NCBI RefSeq assembly: GCF_014644295.1
Contig: NZ_BMKK01000001.1
Location: forward strand, 682,001-746,000
Direction of reading: 5' to 3'
Length of the DNA stretch: 64,000 bases
Origin: Emticicia aquatilis
Lineage (GTDB): Bacteria; Bacteroidota; Bacteroidia; Cytophagales; Spirosomataceae
The translations under genes and the position numbers were made by a program. Below the pieces are notes generated by a model, which saw nothing but the letters and a program-made list of their open reading frames with translations, was not told the DNA's origin and made no database searches. Positions 9,188 through 18,129 of the stretch are shown piece after piece. How positions within the stretch are numbered: the stretch's first letter is position 1; each line of letters opens with the position of its first letter.

Positions 9188-10699
9188 GTGATAAAGTCGA
9201 TTCGTAAAATATTAATTGCCAATAGAGGTGAAATTGCGGTTCGTGTGATGCGAACTGCTCGTGAAATGGGCATCAAAACAGTAGCGGTTTTCTCAGAAGC
9301 CGACCGAAATTTCCCGCATGTAAAATATGCTGATGAAGCTGTGTGTATTGGCCCAGCCGCCTCGAAGGAGTCTTATTTACGAGGTGATAAAATCATTGAA
9401 GTAGCCAAAAGTTTAGGCGTTGATGCCATTCATCCCGGATACGGATTTTTATCAGAAAATGCCGATTTTTCGAGAAAAGTACAAGAAGCGGGCTTGATTT
9501 TCATCGGGCCATCGCCCGAGTCGATTGAGGTAATGGGCGATAAATTATCATCGAAACATACGGTTGCAAAATATAACATTCCGATGGTTCCTGGTACGCC
9601 CGATGCCATCACCGACCGTGCTGCAGCCAAAGCAAAATCGGCCGAAATTGGGTATCCAGTTTTGATTAAGGCCAGTGCTGGTGGTGGCGGAAAAGGAATG
9701 AGGGTTGTAGAAAACGAAGCCGAATTTGACGAACAAATGGATAGAGCCGTTGGCGAAGCAATTTCTTCGTTTGGGAATGGGGCCTGTTTCATTGAAAAGT
9801 ACATTACTAAACCCAAGCACATTGAGATTCAGGTGATGGGCGATAAACACGGAAATGTAGTACATCTTTTTGAGCGTGAATGTTCGATTCAGCGACGACA
9901 CCAGAAGGTAGTTGAGGAAGCTCCGTCGGCCGTACTCACGCCCGAAATCAGAGAAGCAATGGGCAAATGTGCCGTTGATGTGGCCAAAGCTTGTAATTAT
10001 TATGGTGCAGGAACGGTGGAGTTTATCGTGGATGAAGATTTGAATTTTTATTTCTTAGAAATGAATACCCGCTTGCAGGTTGAGCACCCAGTTACCGAAA
10101 TGATTACGGGAATTGACTTGGTGAAAGAAATGATATACGTAGCCGAAGGACGTGAGTTAAGTTTCAAGCAAGAAGATTTAAAGATAAACGGACACGCAAT
10201 CGAAGTGAGGGTATGTGCCGAAGACCCAGCCAATAATTTCTTGCCTGACGTAGGATTATTGCAGACGTACGTACGTCCACAAGGCAATGGCGTGCGGGTA
10301 GATGATGGTATTGAAGAAGGCATGGAGATTCCGATTCACTACGACCCCATGATTGCCAAATTGATTGCCTATGGAAAAGACCGCACCGAAGCCATCGAAA
10401 AAATGCTCCGAGCCATCGACGAATTTAAGATTACGGGAGTAGCCACTACTCTCCCATTCTGTACGTTTGCTCTACAACACGAAGCATTTGTCAGCGGGAA
10501 ATTTGATACTCGTTTTGTGGGTTTATACTTTACGCCAGAAGTACTTCAAAAGCAAGTTTCGACAGCAGAACTCGAAATTGCAGCGGTTTTAGCGTCCGAA
10601 ATCTTAAAACGTAAGCAAAATAATAGTTCGGCACAAAGCATGCCAGCTACAACCCAAACCAGCCAATGGCGTAGAAATAGAGTAACTTTGAGAAGTTAA
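9188..10699 (+). CDS. accC: Acetyl/acyl-CoA carboxylase biotin carboxylase subunit
   Basis: A 503-residue ATP-grasp enzyme that carboxylates biotin on the carrier protein, the first half-reaction of acyl-CoA carboxylase (fatty-acid synthesis). The GTG start is favoured because the protein then begins MIKSIRKILIANRGEIAVRV, the usual N-terminus. Seen: the Gly-rich ATP loop SAGGGGKGMR, EKYITKPKHIEIQVMGD, the catalytic FLEMNTRLQVEHPVTE block and the biotin-binding C-terminal region. A 50-residue Gln/Ser-rich tail ending in basic residues goes beyond the 450-residue E. coli protein and is common in Bacteroidota. No biotin carrier gene (accB) is adjacent, so it may belong to a propionyl/acyl-CoA carboxylase rather than the housekeeping enzyme. 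Confidence 0.92.
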   Translation: MIKSIRKILIANRGEIAVRVMRTAREMGIKTVAVFSEADRNFPHVKYADEAVCIGPAASKESYLRGDKIIEVAKSLGVDAIHPGYGFLSENADFSRKVQEAGLIFIGPSPESIEVMGDKLSSKHTVAKYNIPMVPGTPDAITDRAAAKAKSAEIGYPVLIKASAGGGGKGMRVVENEAEFDEQMDRAVGEAISSFGNGACFIEKYITKPKHIEIQVMGDKHGNVVHLFERECSIQRRHQKVVEEAPSAVLTPEIREAMGKCAVDVAKACNYYGAGTVEFIVDEDLNFYFLEMNTRLQVEHPVTEMITGIDLVKEMIYVAEGRELSFKQEDLKINGHAIEVRVCAEDPANNFLPDVGLLQTYVRPQGNGVRVDDGIEEGMEIPIHYDPMIAKLIAYGKDRTEAIEKMLRAIDEFKITGVATTLPFCTFALQHEAFVSGKFDTRFVGLYFTPEVLQKQVSTAELEIAAVLASEILKRKQNNSSAQSMPATTQTSQWRRNRVTLRS

Positions 10700-10705
10700 G
10701 GTAAG

Positions 10706-10999
10706 TTATTTTGTGAGATAATCTCTCAAAAACCAAAGACCAATCAGAAGAACAAAAATCAAAGGCACTAAGCTAACTTTAAATGCAAAATCATAATGGC
10801 CATTTGAGTAGGCTACCCAGGAAATAATTTGCGTAACAAGAATTGAGGCAGGTATTGAGTTGAATAGCGTAAACATCAGCCATCGACCAGTGCCGTCAGT
10901 CCCGTTATCAAATACAAAGAGCGAAACGTATATTAGAACTAAAGATGGGATAAAAGCAATATCGAAAATGATATTGGTAATCAGAGCAGTTGTTTGCAT
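10706..10999 (-). CDS. Small three-helix membrane protein
   Basis: A 97-residue protein with three predicted transmembrane helices (about 8-30, 42-63, 73-92) and a short charged C-terminus RDYLTK. No recognised family motif. Its stop lies six bases from the accC stop in convergent orientation, with no clear terminator between. A hypothetical inner-membrane protein. Confidence 0.6.
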   Translation of the reverse strand: MQTTALITNIIFDIAFIPSLVLIYVSLFVFDNGTDGTGRWLMFTLFNSIPASILVTQIISWVAYSNGHYDFAFKVSLVPLIFVLLIGLWFLRDYLTK

Positions 11000-11048
11000 A
11001 GTTTTGATGGCTTTTCATCAAATTTAGAGGAAATTCTTAAAACCACAA

Positions 11049-11081
11049 TAAACCTCCACTATTTTTTAGTTAGTGGAGGTT
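11049..11081. terminator. Orphan hairpin between divergent genes
   Basis: Perfect 12-bp inverted repeat, AAACCTCCACTA with TAGTGGAGGTTT, loop TTTTTTAGT, followed on the plus strand by TTGTGTTTTT. Both flanking genes point away from it, so it ends neither of them. Confidence 0.6.
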
Positions 11082-11161
11082 TTGTGTTTTTATGAGTTAA
11101 TTGCAGCCCCCGAATTCAGTTTTGTGCATTTCAAAATCTATCACCGAATTAAGAAAATCAC

Positions 11162-11169
11162 TATATTTG
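11162..11169 (+). promoter_or_regulatory. -7 promoter element of the Uma2 gene
   Basis: TATATTTG matches the TAnnTTTG element, 20 bases upstream of the start codon. No good -33 element is visible at the usual spacing. Confidence 0.4.
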
Positions 11170-11188
11170 TACAAAACAAATAGTAGTT

Positions 11189-11773
11189 ATGGGAGAATCA
11201 GCCGAAAAAAAGCGTTACACCGTCGAAGAATATTTTGCTCTGGAAGAAACAAGCGATATTCGCCATGAATATTTTGATGGTGAAATTTTTGCAATGGCTG
11301 GCACAACGCTGAATCATAATAGAATAGCACAAAATGTTGGCTTTTCTTTGAGGAAATCAAAGAAAAGTCATTGTGATATTTTTATAGAAAATGTAAAACT
11401 GGAAGCTATCAAAGATTTCTATTATCCATACCCCGATGTAATGCTGACTTGTAATCCATTCGATTTAAGACAGAAAAACAAAATCGCACATCCGAGTTTG
11501 ATTGTTGAGGTTTTATCAACCTCGACCGAAAAATATGACAAAACAGTCAAACTAAAAAAATACAAAGCTATAGCCTCGGTGCAGTATTATATGCTGGTTT
11601 CACAGTACGAAATGAGCGTTGAATTATACAGTAGAGTAAATAATGCCCTTTGGAATTATGAAGAATTTACTGAGCCAAACGCAATGATTAGTCTTGATAA
11701 ATTAGAAATAAATCTTTCATTATCAGACATTTACGAGAATATTGTTTTTGAGAAAGAGGAGGAAGAAGCGTGA
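11189..11773 (+). CDS. Uma2 family endonuclease-like protein (DUF820)
   Basis: A 194-residue protein of the Uma2/DUF820 family, a PD-(D/E)xK restriction-endonuclease-like fold. Visible family features: YTVEEYFALEETSDIRHEYFDGEIFAMAG near the N-terminus, YYPYPDVMLTCN with the acidic residue of the active site (about 90), and LIVEVLSTSTEKYDKTVK, which supplies the E-x-[L] part of the nuclease core. The family is abundant in Cyanobacteria and Bacteroidota; its biological target is unknown. It overlaps no gene and its stop lies next to the convergent TlpA-like gene. Confidence 0.85.
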   Translation: MGESAEKKRYTVEEYFALEETSDIRHEYFDGEIFAMAGTTLNHNRIAQNVGFSLRKSKKSHCDIFIENVKLEAIKDFYYPYPDVMLTCNPFDLRQKNKIAHPSLIVEVLSTSTEKYDKTVKLKKYKAIASVQYYMLVSQYEMSVELYSRVNNALWNYEEFTEPNAMISLDKLEINLSLSDIYENIVFEKEEEEA

Positions 11774-11779
11774 GTTTAG

Positions 11780-12883
11780 CTAAGATTTTTTAGCAAAAAT
11801 CTTAGCTAAAAAAACATCAATATCTACTAAAGTATCGCTAATCATCAGTACTTTACCACTTTCATCTATTACTATTGTTTGGGGTATTCCTGATACACCA
11901 TAATTATTAGATGTACTTATCCCCTTATTATCCTCCTCATCTAAAAGTTGAAGCCACAAAAGTTTATCTTTCTTGACAGCTTCTTTCCAATTCTTACTAT
12001 TTTCATCTTTTGAGATACTGATAAACACCACACCTTTTGATTGATACTTCTCCGAAAGTCGAATCAAATCTGGGTGTTCTTTTCTGCAAGGGCCACACCA
12101 ACTTGCCCAAAAATTTATCAAAACTTTTTTTCCTCTAAAACTCGACAATGAAAATACTTTCCCATTAATATCTTTCAGAGAAAAATTTGGAGCGGAATCG
12201 TTTACTTTTAGGCTTGCTATTTTTCTGATGACCGCAAGTAATCGCTGAGCAGTTGGTGTATTTCTAAGTTCATCATTCATCGACTCTATAAATGCTATTG
12301 ACTTACTCAACCCAAAGGCATTATAGTGGCTTGATAGAAAATTCAAACTAAGAAAACTATCCTTATTTTTTATTATGAAATCAGTCATTTGTGAATTTGA
12401 TACCACCTGTAATGAGTCCAATTCACGATTTATAGCTTTTAACTGAGTCGAATCTCTTGGTAAAACAACTTGGGCACTCTTTCTATTATTCTCTACATAC
12501 TGAAGTACGATGGGCAAATGTACGTTTTCTTCAAATTCATAAAATAATTTATTCAATGGCGAGCCAGTTAGCTTAATTTTCCAAAGAGAATCTTGATAAG
12601 TAATGAAGCTAAAATTCTTATTTTCAACCCAAAACGAAGCAAAACTCTTATCGCCTTGCACTTTCATTTGAATGAGCTTAGGTTCATCAATATTCCCTTT
12701 AAACACAACCTGATTATTCGTACATTTTACTGAATCTAATACTGCATTTCTGTTACCACTATCAATCAGAAACACCCATTTATTATCACAGCCATTGATT
12801 TTACCATTGATTTGATAGCCTTGTGAGAATACATCGCTTAGTAGTAGAACAAGCGGAATTAAAAGATATGTAGATTTTTTCAT
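11780..12883 (-). CDS. TlpA-like thiol:disulfide protein with DUF4369 domain
   Basis: A 367-residue exported protein: N-terminal signal peptide (about 1-20), a DUF4369 beta domain (about 22-115), a helical linker, and a C-terminal thioredoxin domain (about 230-367). The thioredoxin active site is WCGPC within NFWASWCGPCRKEHP, followed by the cis-Pro segment GVSGIPQTIVID. It probably acts in the periplasm on disulfides. This domain pairing is widespread in Bacteroidota. The stop lies seven bases from the Uma2 stop in convergent orientation. Confidence 0.88.
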   Translation of the reverse strand: MKKSTYLLIPLVLLLSDVFSQGYQINGKINGCDNKWVFLIDSGNRNAVLDSVKCTNNQVVFKGNIDEPKLIQMKVQGDKSFASFWVENKNFSFITYQDSLWKIKLTGSPLNKLFYEFEENVHLPIVLQYVENNRKSAQVVLPRDSTQLKAINRELDSLQVVSNSQMTDFIIKNKDSFLSLNFLSSHYNAFGLSKSIAFIESMNDELRNTPTAQRLLAVIRKIASLKVNDSAPNFSLKDINGKVFSLSSFRGKKVLINFWASWCGPCRKEHPDLIRLSEKYQSKGVVFISISKDENSKNWKEAVKKDKLLWLQLLDEEDNKGISTSNNYGVSGIPQTIVIDESGKVLMISDTLVDIDVFLAKIFAKKS

Positions 12884-13122
12884 GTGTGAGTTATTTATGA
12901 AATAAAATTAATCATGAAAACTAAGAAAATAAAACAAAAAAGGATTTTCTTTATTCCATTCATTTACACAAAACTCCAACCAAACAACCTAACTTCCACT
13001 AATCAGAATACGATTGACAAATTCAGTTTTCTTGCCGAAATTTGTACCATTAGTCAGCTCTCACACCCTGCTTGGGCCTCGTGCGTAGAACTGGATGTTT
13101 TACATTCAAATTCTGTACAACA

Positions 13123-13596
13123 ATGAAAACTCACAACAACACACTCGTCTTTTTTGCAATTCTGATTGCCATTATCAATTTAGTTTATGCTTCTTATTCG
13201 TTTTCTAATCTGCCTGCGACAATTCCGATTCACTTTGGCATTGATGGAAAACCTAACGGTTGGGGCGAAAAATATACGATTTTCTTTATTCCGCTCATTA
13301 ATTTAGCTTTGGTTGGTTTTATGGCAAGCGTTCGTAAAAACCCATTTAGCTACCTCAATTTGCCAATAACAAAAAGTAATAATAATCTCGAAGAAAGAGT
13401 GAAACTCGGCAGACAATTATTAGATTTAATTATTGTTTCGATTAGTGCTTTATTCTTTTTCATTGAACTGCATATCGTAAAATCGAGCCATAGCCCGATT
13501 TCAAGTAATGGCATTTTTGTTATTATTGTTACCATTGTGGTGGCGATTCTTGGTTTATCAGCTTATTATACTAATAAAATTAATAAACTTGCCTAA
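13123..13596 (+). CDS. DUF1648 domain membrane protein
   Basis: The frame opens at 13072, but the ATG at 13123 starts a proper hydrophobic N-terminus (MKTHNNTLVFFAILIAIIN), giving 157 residues. The segment LPATIPIHFGIDGKPNGWGEK is the hallmark of DUF1648 (the N-terminal domain of SdpI-like immunity proteins). Four hydrophobic helices are visible. A role in immunity or stress is known for some relatives; here it is not shown. A very strong terminator follows eight bases after the stop. Confidence 0.82.
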   Translation: MKTHNNTLVFFAILIAIINLVYASYSFSNLPATIPIHFGIDGKPNGWGEKYTIFFIPLINLALVGFMASVRKNPFSYLNLPITKSNNNLEERVKLGRQLLDLIIVSISALFFFIELHIVKSSHSPISSNGIFVIIVTIVVAILGLSAYYTNKINKLA

Positions 13597-13604
13597 GAAA
13601 AATT

Positions 13605-13651
13605 AAGCGAAGCGTGGTGAAAGACAATCTTTCACCACGCTTCGCTTTTTC
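13605..13651 (+). terminator. Long perfect terminator hairpin
   Basis: A 19-bp perfect inverted repeat with a 5-base loop and a T run. The left arm begins AAGCGAAGCGTGGTG and the right arm ends CACCACGCTTCGCTT. Confidence 0.92.
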
Positions 13652-13716
13652 TAACTCTTTAAATTACGTACCTTAACCATATCTTTTATTGGTTTTGTAT
13701 TCATTCTGTCGCATCT

Positions 13717-14547
13717 ATGAAAAAAATCCTTTACTTAATATCCTTTTTCGTAATTTCTCAAACGCTCAAAGCTCAAGAAACTGACTTAGAACGTACTCAA
13801 TATTTCCCTAAAGTCATCGAAAAAGTTACTAACATTCCTTCAAAAAATAAAGTTTGGGTTTTCATAATGGCGGGACAGTCTAATATGGCGGGCAGAGGTC
13901 AAGTAGTACCTTCTGATACGATTCCTAACAAACGAATTTTAAGTCTGAACAAACAAGGTGAATTGATTTACGCCAAAGAACCTCTGCATTTCTATGAACC
14001 CACCCGCACTGGCCTCGACTGCGGCGTTTCGTTTGCCAATCGATTATTGAAACAAATCCCTGATGATGTTTCTATCCTACTCATTCCTACGGCCGTAGGT
14101 GGTAGTGCTATTTCGCAATGGCTCGGAGACTCTACTTATCGAGATGTGAAGTTGCTTTCCAATTTCAAAGAAAAGGTGGCTATCGGACAAAAATATGGAG
14201 TAGTCAAAGGTATTTTGTGGCATCAAGGAGAGAGTGACGCTTCCGAAAAACGTATTCCTTTTCATACCCAAAATTTGAGTAAACTTTTTGGAACCTTCAG
14301 AAACTTCATTGGTATAAAAAACTTACCCATTATTTTAGGAGAATTGGGCTCTTATTCTAAAACCAACGATAATTGGCAGAAAATCAATCAAGAACTAAGA
14401 GTATATGTGAGTAAAGACCGATATTCTACCATCGTGCAAACACAAGATTTCAAGCACAAAGGCGATAACGTACATTTCGATTCTGCTGGCCAACGTGCAT
14501 TGGGCGAGCGTTTTGCTTTAGCTTATTTACTGAAGTTTTACAAATAA
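13717..14547 (+). CDS. Sialate O-acetylesterase family protein (SASA, CE6-like)
   Basis: A 276-residue SGNH-type esterase with signal peptide (1-19, ending LKAQ). The nucleophile lies in MAGQSNMAGRG (GQSN, block I). TAVGGSAISQWLGD and LWHQGESDA are the expected blocks II/III, and DNVHFDSAGQRALGERFA holds the Asp-x-x-His pair of the catalytic triad near the C-terminus. The family removes acetyl groups from sialic acid or xylan; the substrate here is unknown. It stands alone, so it gives no polysaccharide-utilisation context. Confidence 0.88.
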   Translation: MKKILYLISFFVISQTLKAQETDLERTQYFPKVIEKVTNIPSKNKVWVFIMAGQSNMAGRGQVVPSDTIPNKRILSLNKQGELIYAKEPLHFYEPTRTGLDCGVSFANRLLKQIPDDVSILLIPTAVGGSAISQWLGDSTYRDVKLLSNFKEKVAIGQKYGVVKGILWHQGESDASEKRIPFHTQNLSKLFGTFRNFIGIKNLPIILGELGSYSKTNDNWQKINQELRVYVSKDRYSTIVQTQDFKHKGDNVHFDSAGQRALGERFALAYLLKFYK

Positions 14548-14549
14548 AA

Positions 14550-14573
14550 AGCCGCTACCAATAGGCAGCGGCT
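14550..14573 (-). terminator. Bidirectional terminator
   Basis: AGCCGCT pairs with AGCGGCT across ten bases. The minus strand runs into T5, ending the gene at 14595-16076; the plus strand has a weaker T tract. Confidence 0.7.
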
Positions 14574-14594
14574 CAAAGTATTTTTCGGGAAATA

Positions 14595-16076
14595 TTATTT
14601 TCCAGCGTTCTCAGTCATTTTTTGCATTTGTTGACGTTCGTAGAAATTAATAAAGTCTTCTAACTTGTCAACTGGTATTCGTCGAGCGATGATTTTCTTA
14701 TCTTTATCCAAAATATAGTTGGTTGGTGTTGAGTACACATCAAAACTCTTTCTGAAATAATACCTACCCTTGGAATCCCAAAGATTTAATAATGGTTGGG
14801 TTTTATAGGCATGAACAAAGTTACTCATCTTTTTGGTATCATACGCAATACTCACATTGTAGATGGTTGCTTTATCCTTATTTTTGTTATAAAACTCCAT
14901 TAATTTTGGAGCAGATTCTTTACAGTGGCCACAATCTGGGTCGTAGAAATGTACAATCGTATATTTAGTTTTGCTCTGCATTGGATTATACTCCTTGCCC
15001 AAAGAATCAGCCACAATCAAAGTAGGAAATACTAAACCTGTCTGCAAAGGCTTCAAAATATCAACTCTTTCCTTGAATTTCGCACGTTGAGTAGAATCTA
15101 ACCAATCGGCATCTTTCAAATAATAATTTTCGGCTAAGTGAATGAATACCCCATCAAGACCAACAATTTCGTTGTTTTCGTATTTATTTGTCACCCACCA
15201 CAACGCAAAACGATATACCTCTTGGTTTTTCTTGGCAAGCTTCAAGACCTTATCTGCATCACGATTGACCGAATCGGTTGTTTGATAAACCAAATCTTTG
15301 AAATAACGCTCCATGCGGCTATGTAGAAAAGGCGAACGAAGCAAACGGTCATCAGCAAAATCAAGGTTATCGAAGAAGTGACCTTTATAATAATTAAATA
15401 GATAGGTAGAATCTGGACGGCCATTGGCTTTTTTAGGCAAAACCGTTGGTAATTCAGGGTCTAAATTTGCCTTTATTACTTTGGCTGCAAAAGTCCCTTC
15501 ATTTTCTTTCACCGTATTCTTCATGTAGGTATCCACCTCTTTCTGAATCAGTTCAATTTTCTTGCGGTTCATTTCTTGCGAAGCTGGGTCATTTTTCAAT
15601 TTACCCATGGTACTGATGGCTTCGGCTTCTTTGCTTTTATCTTGCAAGAATTTACGATATCCGAATAAAATTTCGTTTTCTTTCGAGCCTTTAAACTTCA
15701 CCGAACCTACAAAATCAGTAGTATCACCTTCGATTTCCATGAATTGCTCTTTACCATTAATAGCAAAATCATAGTATTTCGATGGCGAAAGGACAATCAG
15801 ATAAATTCCACCTTTGAGTGGGTCTTTTCCTCTAAAAGTCAACTCTCCATTTTCGACCTTGGCTGAATCGACTTTTATGTATTGGTTATAACCAAAAAAA
15901 TGAGCCAGATGGGCTGTTTTACCTTCAGTAACGCCCTTCATTTTTACCTTAATCGAATGCCCAAATTCTTGAGCAAAACTATCGGCCGAAAAAATGAGTG
16001 CGGTAATCAATAATAGGCTTTTGAAGTAGCGGAACGCCGCTCGGCTAATTCTCATATTAGTACAGGTTTTATTCAT
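14595..16076 (-). CDS. Thioredoxin-fold periplasmic protein (DUF4369/DUF5106-like)
   Basis: A 493-residue exported protein. Two starts are possible, Met1 or Met8 (MRISRAAFRYF); both precede the same signal peptide ending DSFAQ. An N-terminal beta domain (about 40-135) is followed by a helical middle region and a thioredoxin-like domain (about 345-480) with active site CGHC in FYDPDCGHCKES and a cis-Pro segment STPTNYILD. It may reduce or isomerise disulfides in the periplasm. A -7 promoter element (TATCTTTG on the minus strand, 16091-16098) lies just upstream. It is not an operon partner of the other thioredoxin-fold gene at 11780. Confidence 0.82.
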   Translation of the reverse strand: MNKTCTNMRISRAAFRYFKSLLLITALIFSADSFAQEFGHSIKVKMKGVTEGKTAHLAHFFGYNQYIKVDSAKVENGELTFRGKDPLKGGIYLIVLSPSKYYDFAINGKEQFMEIEGDTTDFVGSVKFKGSKENEILFGYRKFLQDKSKEAEAISTMGKLKNDPASQEMNRKKIELIQKEVDTYMKNTVKENEGTFAAKVIKANLDPELPTVLPKKANGRPDSTYLFNYYKGHFFDNLDFADDRLLRSPFLHSRMERYFKDLVYQTTDSVNRDADKVLKLAKKNQEVYRFALWWVTNKYENNEIVGLDGVFIHLAENYYLKDADWLDSTQRAKFKERVDILKPLQTGLVFPTLIVADSLGKEYNPMQSKTKYTIVHFYDPDCGHCKESAPKLMEFYNKNKDKATIYNVSIAYDTKKMSNFVHAYKTQPLLNLWDSKGRYYFRKSFDVYSTPTNYILDKDKKIIARRIPVDKLEDFINFYERQQMQKMTENAGK

Positions 16077-16200
16077 TTAATATTATTTCACAAAGATAAA
16101 TACTTAATTGTGTGTTTTTTGTTAAACGCTTGTTAATTTAGTTGCTGGTAATTTACCCCAAAAGACAGTTTTGGGATTATCTCCCATTAAACGAAATCTA

Positions 16201-16971
16201 ATGTTTTATATTGCGTCTAAGTTTCTCTCATTCTTTGTTATGCCTATGGGCATCTTGTGCTTATTGTTAATCTATGCTATCTCTACAAAAAATCGTACCA
16301 AATCTAAAAAGGCAGTGATTTTGGCATTTATTTTTCTTTACATAATTGGCAATTCTTTTTTAAGCAATGAGCTTTTCTTATGGTGGGAAGTTCCGCCTAC
16401 TTCTATTAATAAGGTAAAGCAACATGACATAGGTATCGTATTAACAGGCGGTACTATCAATGAAGATAAACTCCCTATCGAAAATATTTTTTTAGGTGGC
16501 TCAGCTGACCGTATGGGGCAAGCCATTGAACTTTATAAGAAAGGCAAAATTAAAAAAATTCTGATAAGTGGCGGAGGAATTGAAGTTTTGGGTCAAACAC
16601 AAAAATTAGAAATTGATGAGATGGCCAAATATATGATTATTAGTGGAGTTGCTAAAGAAGATATTTTTCTTGAAAAAAATGCTCAAAATACCAGACAAAA
16701 TGCCCTTAATTGTTCTAAAATATTAAATAAACACTTTGCTAATCAAACTTATTTACTCATCAGTTCAGGGTTTCATTTACGTCGAGCACGTGGGTGTTTT
16801 GCAAAAGTGGGCTTAAAAGTAGATTGTTTTGGAGCAGACTATATCTCGCACGAACGTAATTTTTATTGGTATAATCTGGTTCTGCCAAGAGAAGGAAACT
16901 TAGGCTTGGTGCAATTACTCTTCAGAGAAGTAATAGGTTACAGTACCTATAAAATAATGGGATGGATTTGA
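16201..16971 (+). CDS. ElyC/SanA/YdcF family protein (DUF218)
   Basis: The frame can start at a TTG (16171), but ATG at 16201 gives the standard N-terminus of two membrane helices (MFYIASKFLSFFVMPMGILC), 256 residues. The DUF218 domain follows: IGIVLTGGTI, the SADRMGQAIELYKKGKIKKILISGG core, and an arginine-rich HLRRARGCF motif. Relatives include ElyC, needed for envelope integrity in E. coli, and vancomycin-resistance SanA. A role in cell-envelope precursor metabolism is inferred from these relatives. Confidence 0.85.
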   Translation: MFYIASKFLSFFVMPMGILCLLLIYAISTKNRTKSKKAVILAFIFLYIIGNSFLSNELFLWWEVPPTSINKVKQHDIGIVLTGGTINEDKLPIENIFLGGSADRMGQAIELYKKGKIKKILISGGGIEVLGQTQKLEIDEMAKYMIISGVAKEDIFLEKNAQNTRQNALNCSKILNKHFANQTYLLISSGFHLRRARGCFAKVGLKVDCFGADYISHERNFYWYNLVLPREGNLGLVQLLFREVIGYSTYKIMGWI

Positions 16972-16996
16972 TTATTAATGGATAATTGAGAATGAA

Positions 16997-17047
16997 TAAT
17001 GGAGAATTAGTTTGCATTATCAATTCTCCATTATCAATTCTCCATTA
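16997..17047. repeat. Inverted and tandem short repeat between convergent genes
   Basis: TAATGGAGAATT (16997-17008) faces two copies of AATTCTCCATTA (17022-17033 and 17036-17047). The copies could form alternative hairpins. The element sits between convergent genes and probably serves as a terminator; the last copy reaches the pfkA stop codon. Confidence 0.6.
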
Positions 17048-17048
17048 C

Positions 17049-18023
17049 TTACATACTCAATATATGCACCATTCTCAACAAATCGTCGTGAATTGGTTTT
17101 GGTTTCTTGATAGTATCAATAAATGGTGTGTAAACCATTTCGTTGTTTACAACTCCTGCCATTACGTTTTTGTAGCCTTTAATTAAGCCTTCTACCGCTC
17201 CGAGACCTAAACGGCTCGCCAAAATACGGTCGTAAGCAGTTGGTGTACCTCCACGTTGGATGTGTCCGAGTGTGGTTACACGAATATCCAATTTATCAGC
17301 TACTTGATTTTTGATTTTTTCGGCAATATCAACTGCGTGTCCTTCTTCGTCACCTTCTGCAACCACTACAATTGATGAAGATTTCGAGCGTGACCAGCCA
17401 TCTTTCAATGTACTCACTACTTTTTTGAGTGGAGTGTGAGTTTCGGGGACCATTACGATTTCAGCACCACCACCAATACCTGATTGGATAGCGATATAGC
17501 CTGAGTCACGACCCATTACTTCGATAAAAAACACACGGTCGTGTGAGTCGGCAGTATCTCTGATTTTGTCAATGGCTTCGAGTGAAGTATTTACGGCAGT
17601 ATCAAAACCAATAGTATAGTCTGTGCCATAAAGGTCATTATCAATAGTACCTGGACAACCAACTGTTGGAATTTCGTATTCGTTATAAAAAACCTCAGCC
17701 CCAGTAAATGTTCCGTTTCCTCCGATGGCAACCAAACCTTCGATACCAGCATTCATTAGGTTTTCGTAAGCTTTTTTACGGCCTTCAGGAGTCATAAATT
17801 CTTTACTTCTCGCTGACTTTAGCATCGTACCACCACGCTGAACTATATTACTTACTGATTGCGAGTTCATCGGAAAAATATCACCCGTAATCATTCCATT
17901 ATATCCTCTTCTTATACCATACACTTCTAATCCATGATAAATCGCTCCTCTAACTGCGGCTCTGATGCAAGCATTCATACCAGGTGCATCACCTCCAGAA
18001 GTAAAAACTGCTATTCGTTTCAT
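17049..18023 (-). CDS. pfkA: ATP-dependent 6-phosphofructokinase
   Basis: A 324-residue phosphofructokinase, the usual length, phosphorylating fructose-6-phosphate in glycolysis. Seen: GGDAPGMNA at the N-terminus (ATP site), GIRRGYNGMI, the catalytic PGTIDNDLYGTD segment with Asp127/Asp129 equivalents, the substrate residues in MGRDSGYIA, and RVTTLGHIQRGG near the C-terminus. One oddity is GGNGTFTGA where most bacterial enzymes have GGDGS; the Asp that coordinates Mg-ATP is Asn (codon AAC, confirmed in the DNA). The following Gly, which distinguishes ATP from PPi enzymes, is kept, so ATP remains the likely donor. A consensus promoter lies upstream. Confidence 0.93.
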   Translation of the reverse strand: MKRIAVFTSGGDAPGMNACIRAAVRGAIYHGLEVYGIRRGYNGMITGDIFPMNSQSVSNIVQRGGTMLKSARSKEFMTPEGRKKAYENLMNAGIEGLVAIGGNGTFTGAEVFYNEYEIPTVGCPGTIDNDLYGTDYTIGFDTAVNTSLEAIDKIRDTADSHDRVFFIEVMGRDSGYIAIQSGIGGGAEIVMVPETHTPLKKVVSTLKDGWSRSKSSSIVVVAEGDEEGHAVDIAEKIKNQVADKLDIRVTTLGHIQRGGTPTAYDRILASRLGLGAVEGLIKGYKNVMAGVVNNEMVYTPFIDTIKKPKPIHDDLLRMVHILSM

Positions 18024-18096
18024 CTTAATATTTTCTTAATTTTGCTTAGTATTTCGCCTATTACCTTTCTCAACTTAGCTACTACTACATTAGGCA

Positions 18097-18129
18097 CAAA
18101 AGTAATTAGTTTTCTTTACTTCTCCCAAA
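18097..18129 (-). promoter_or_regulatory. Promoter of pfkA
   Basis: On the minus strand: TTTG, 21 bases, TACTTTTG. This matches the Bacteroidota consensus and lies 74 bases upstream of pfkA. Confidence 0.6.

Noticed and set aside
12914-13126. 70-residue plus-strand ORF before the DUF1648 gene
   Set aside because: Asn/Thr-rich with no signal or motif, overlaps the leader and start of the better-supported DUF1648 gene, and looks like open AT-rich leader.
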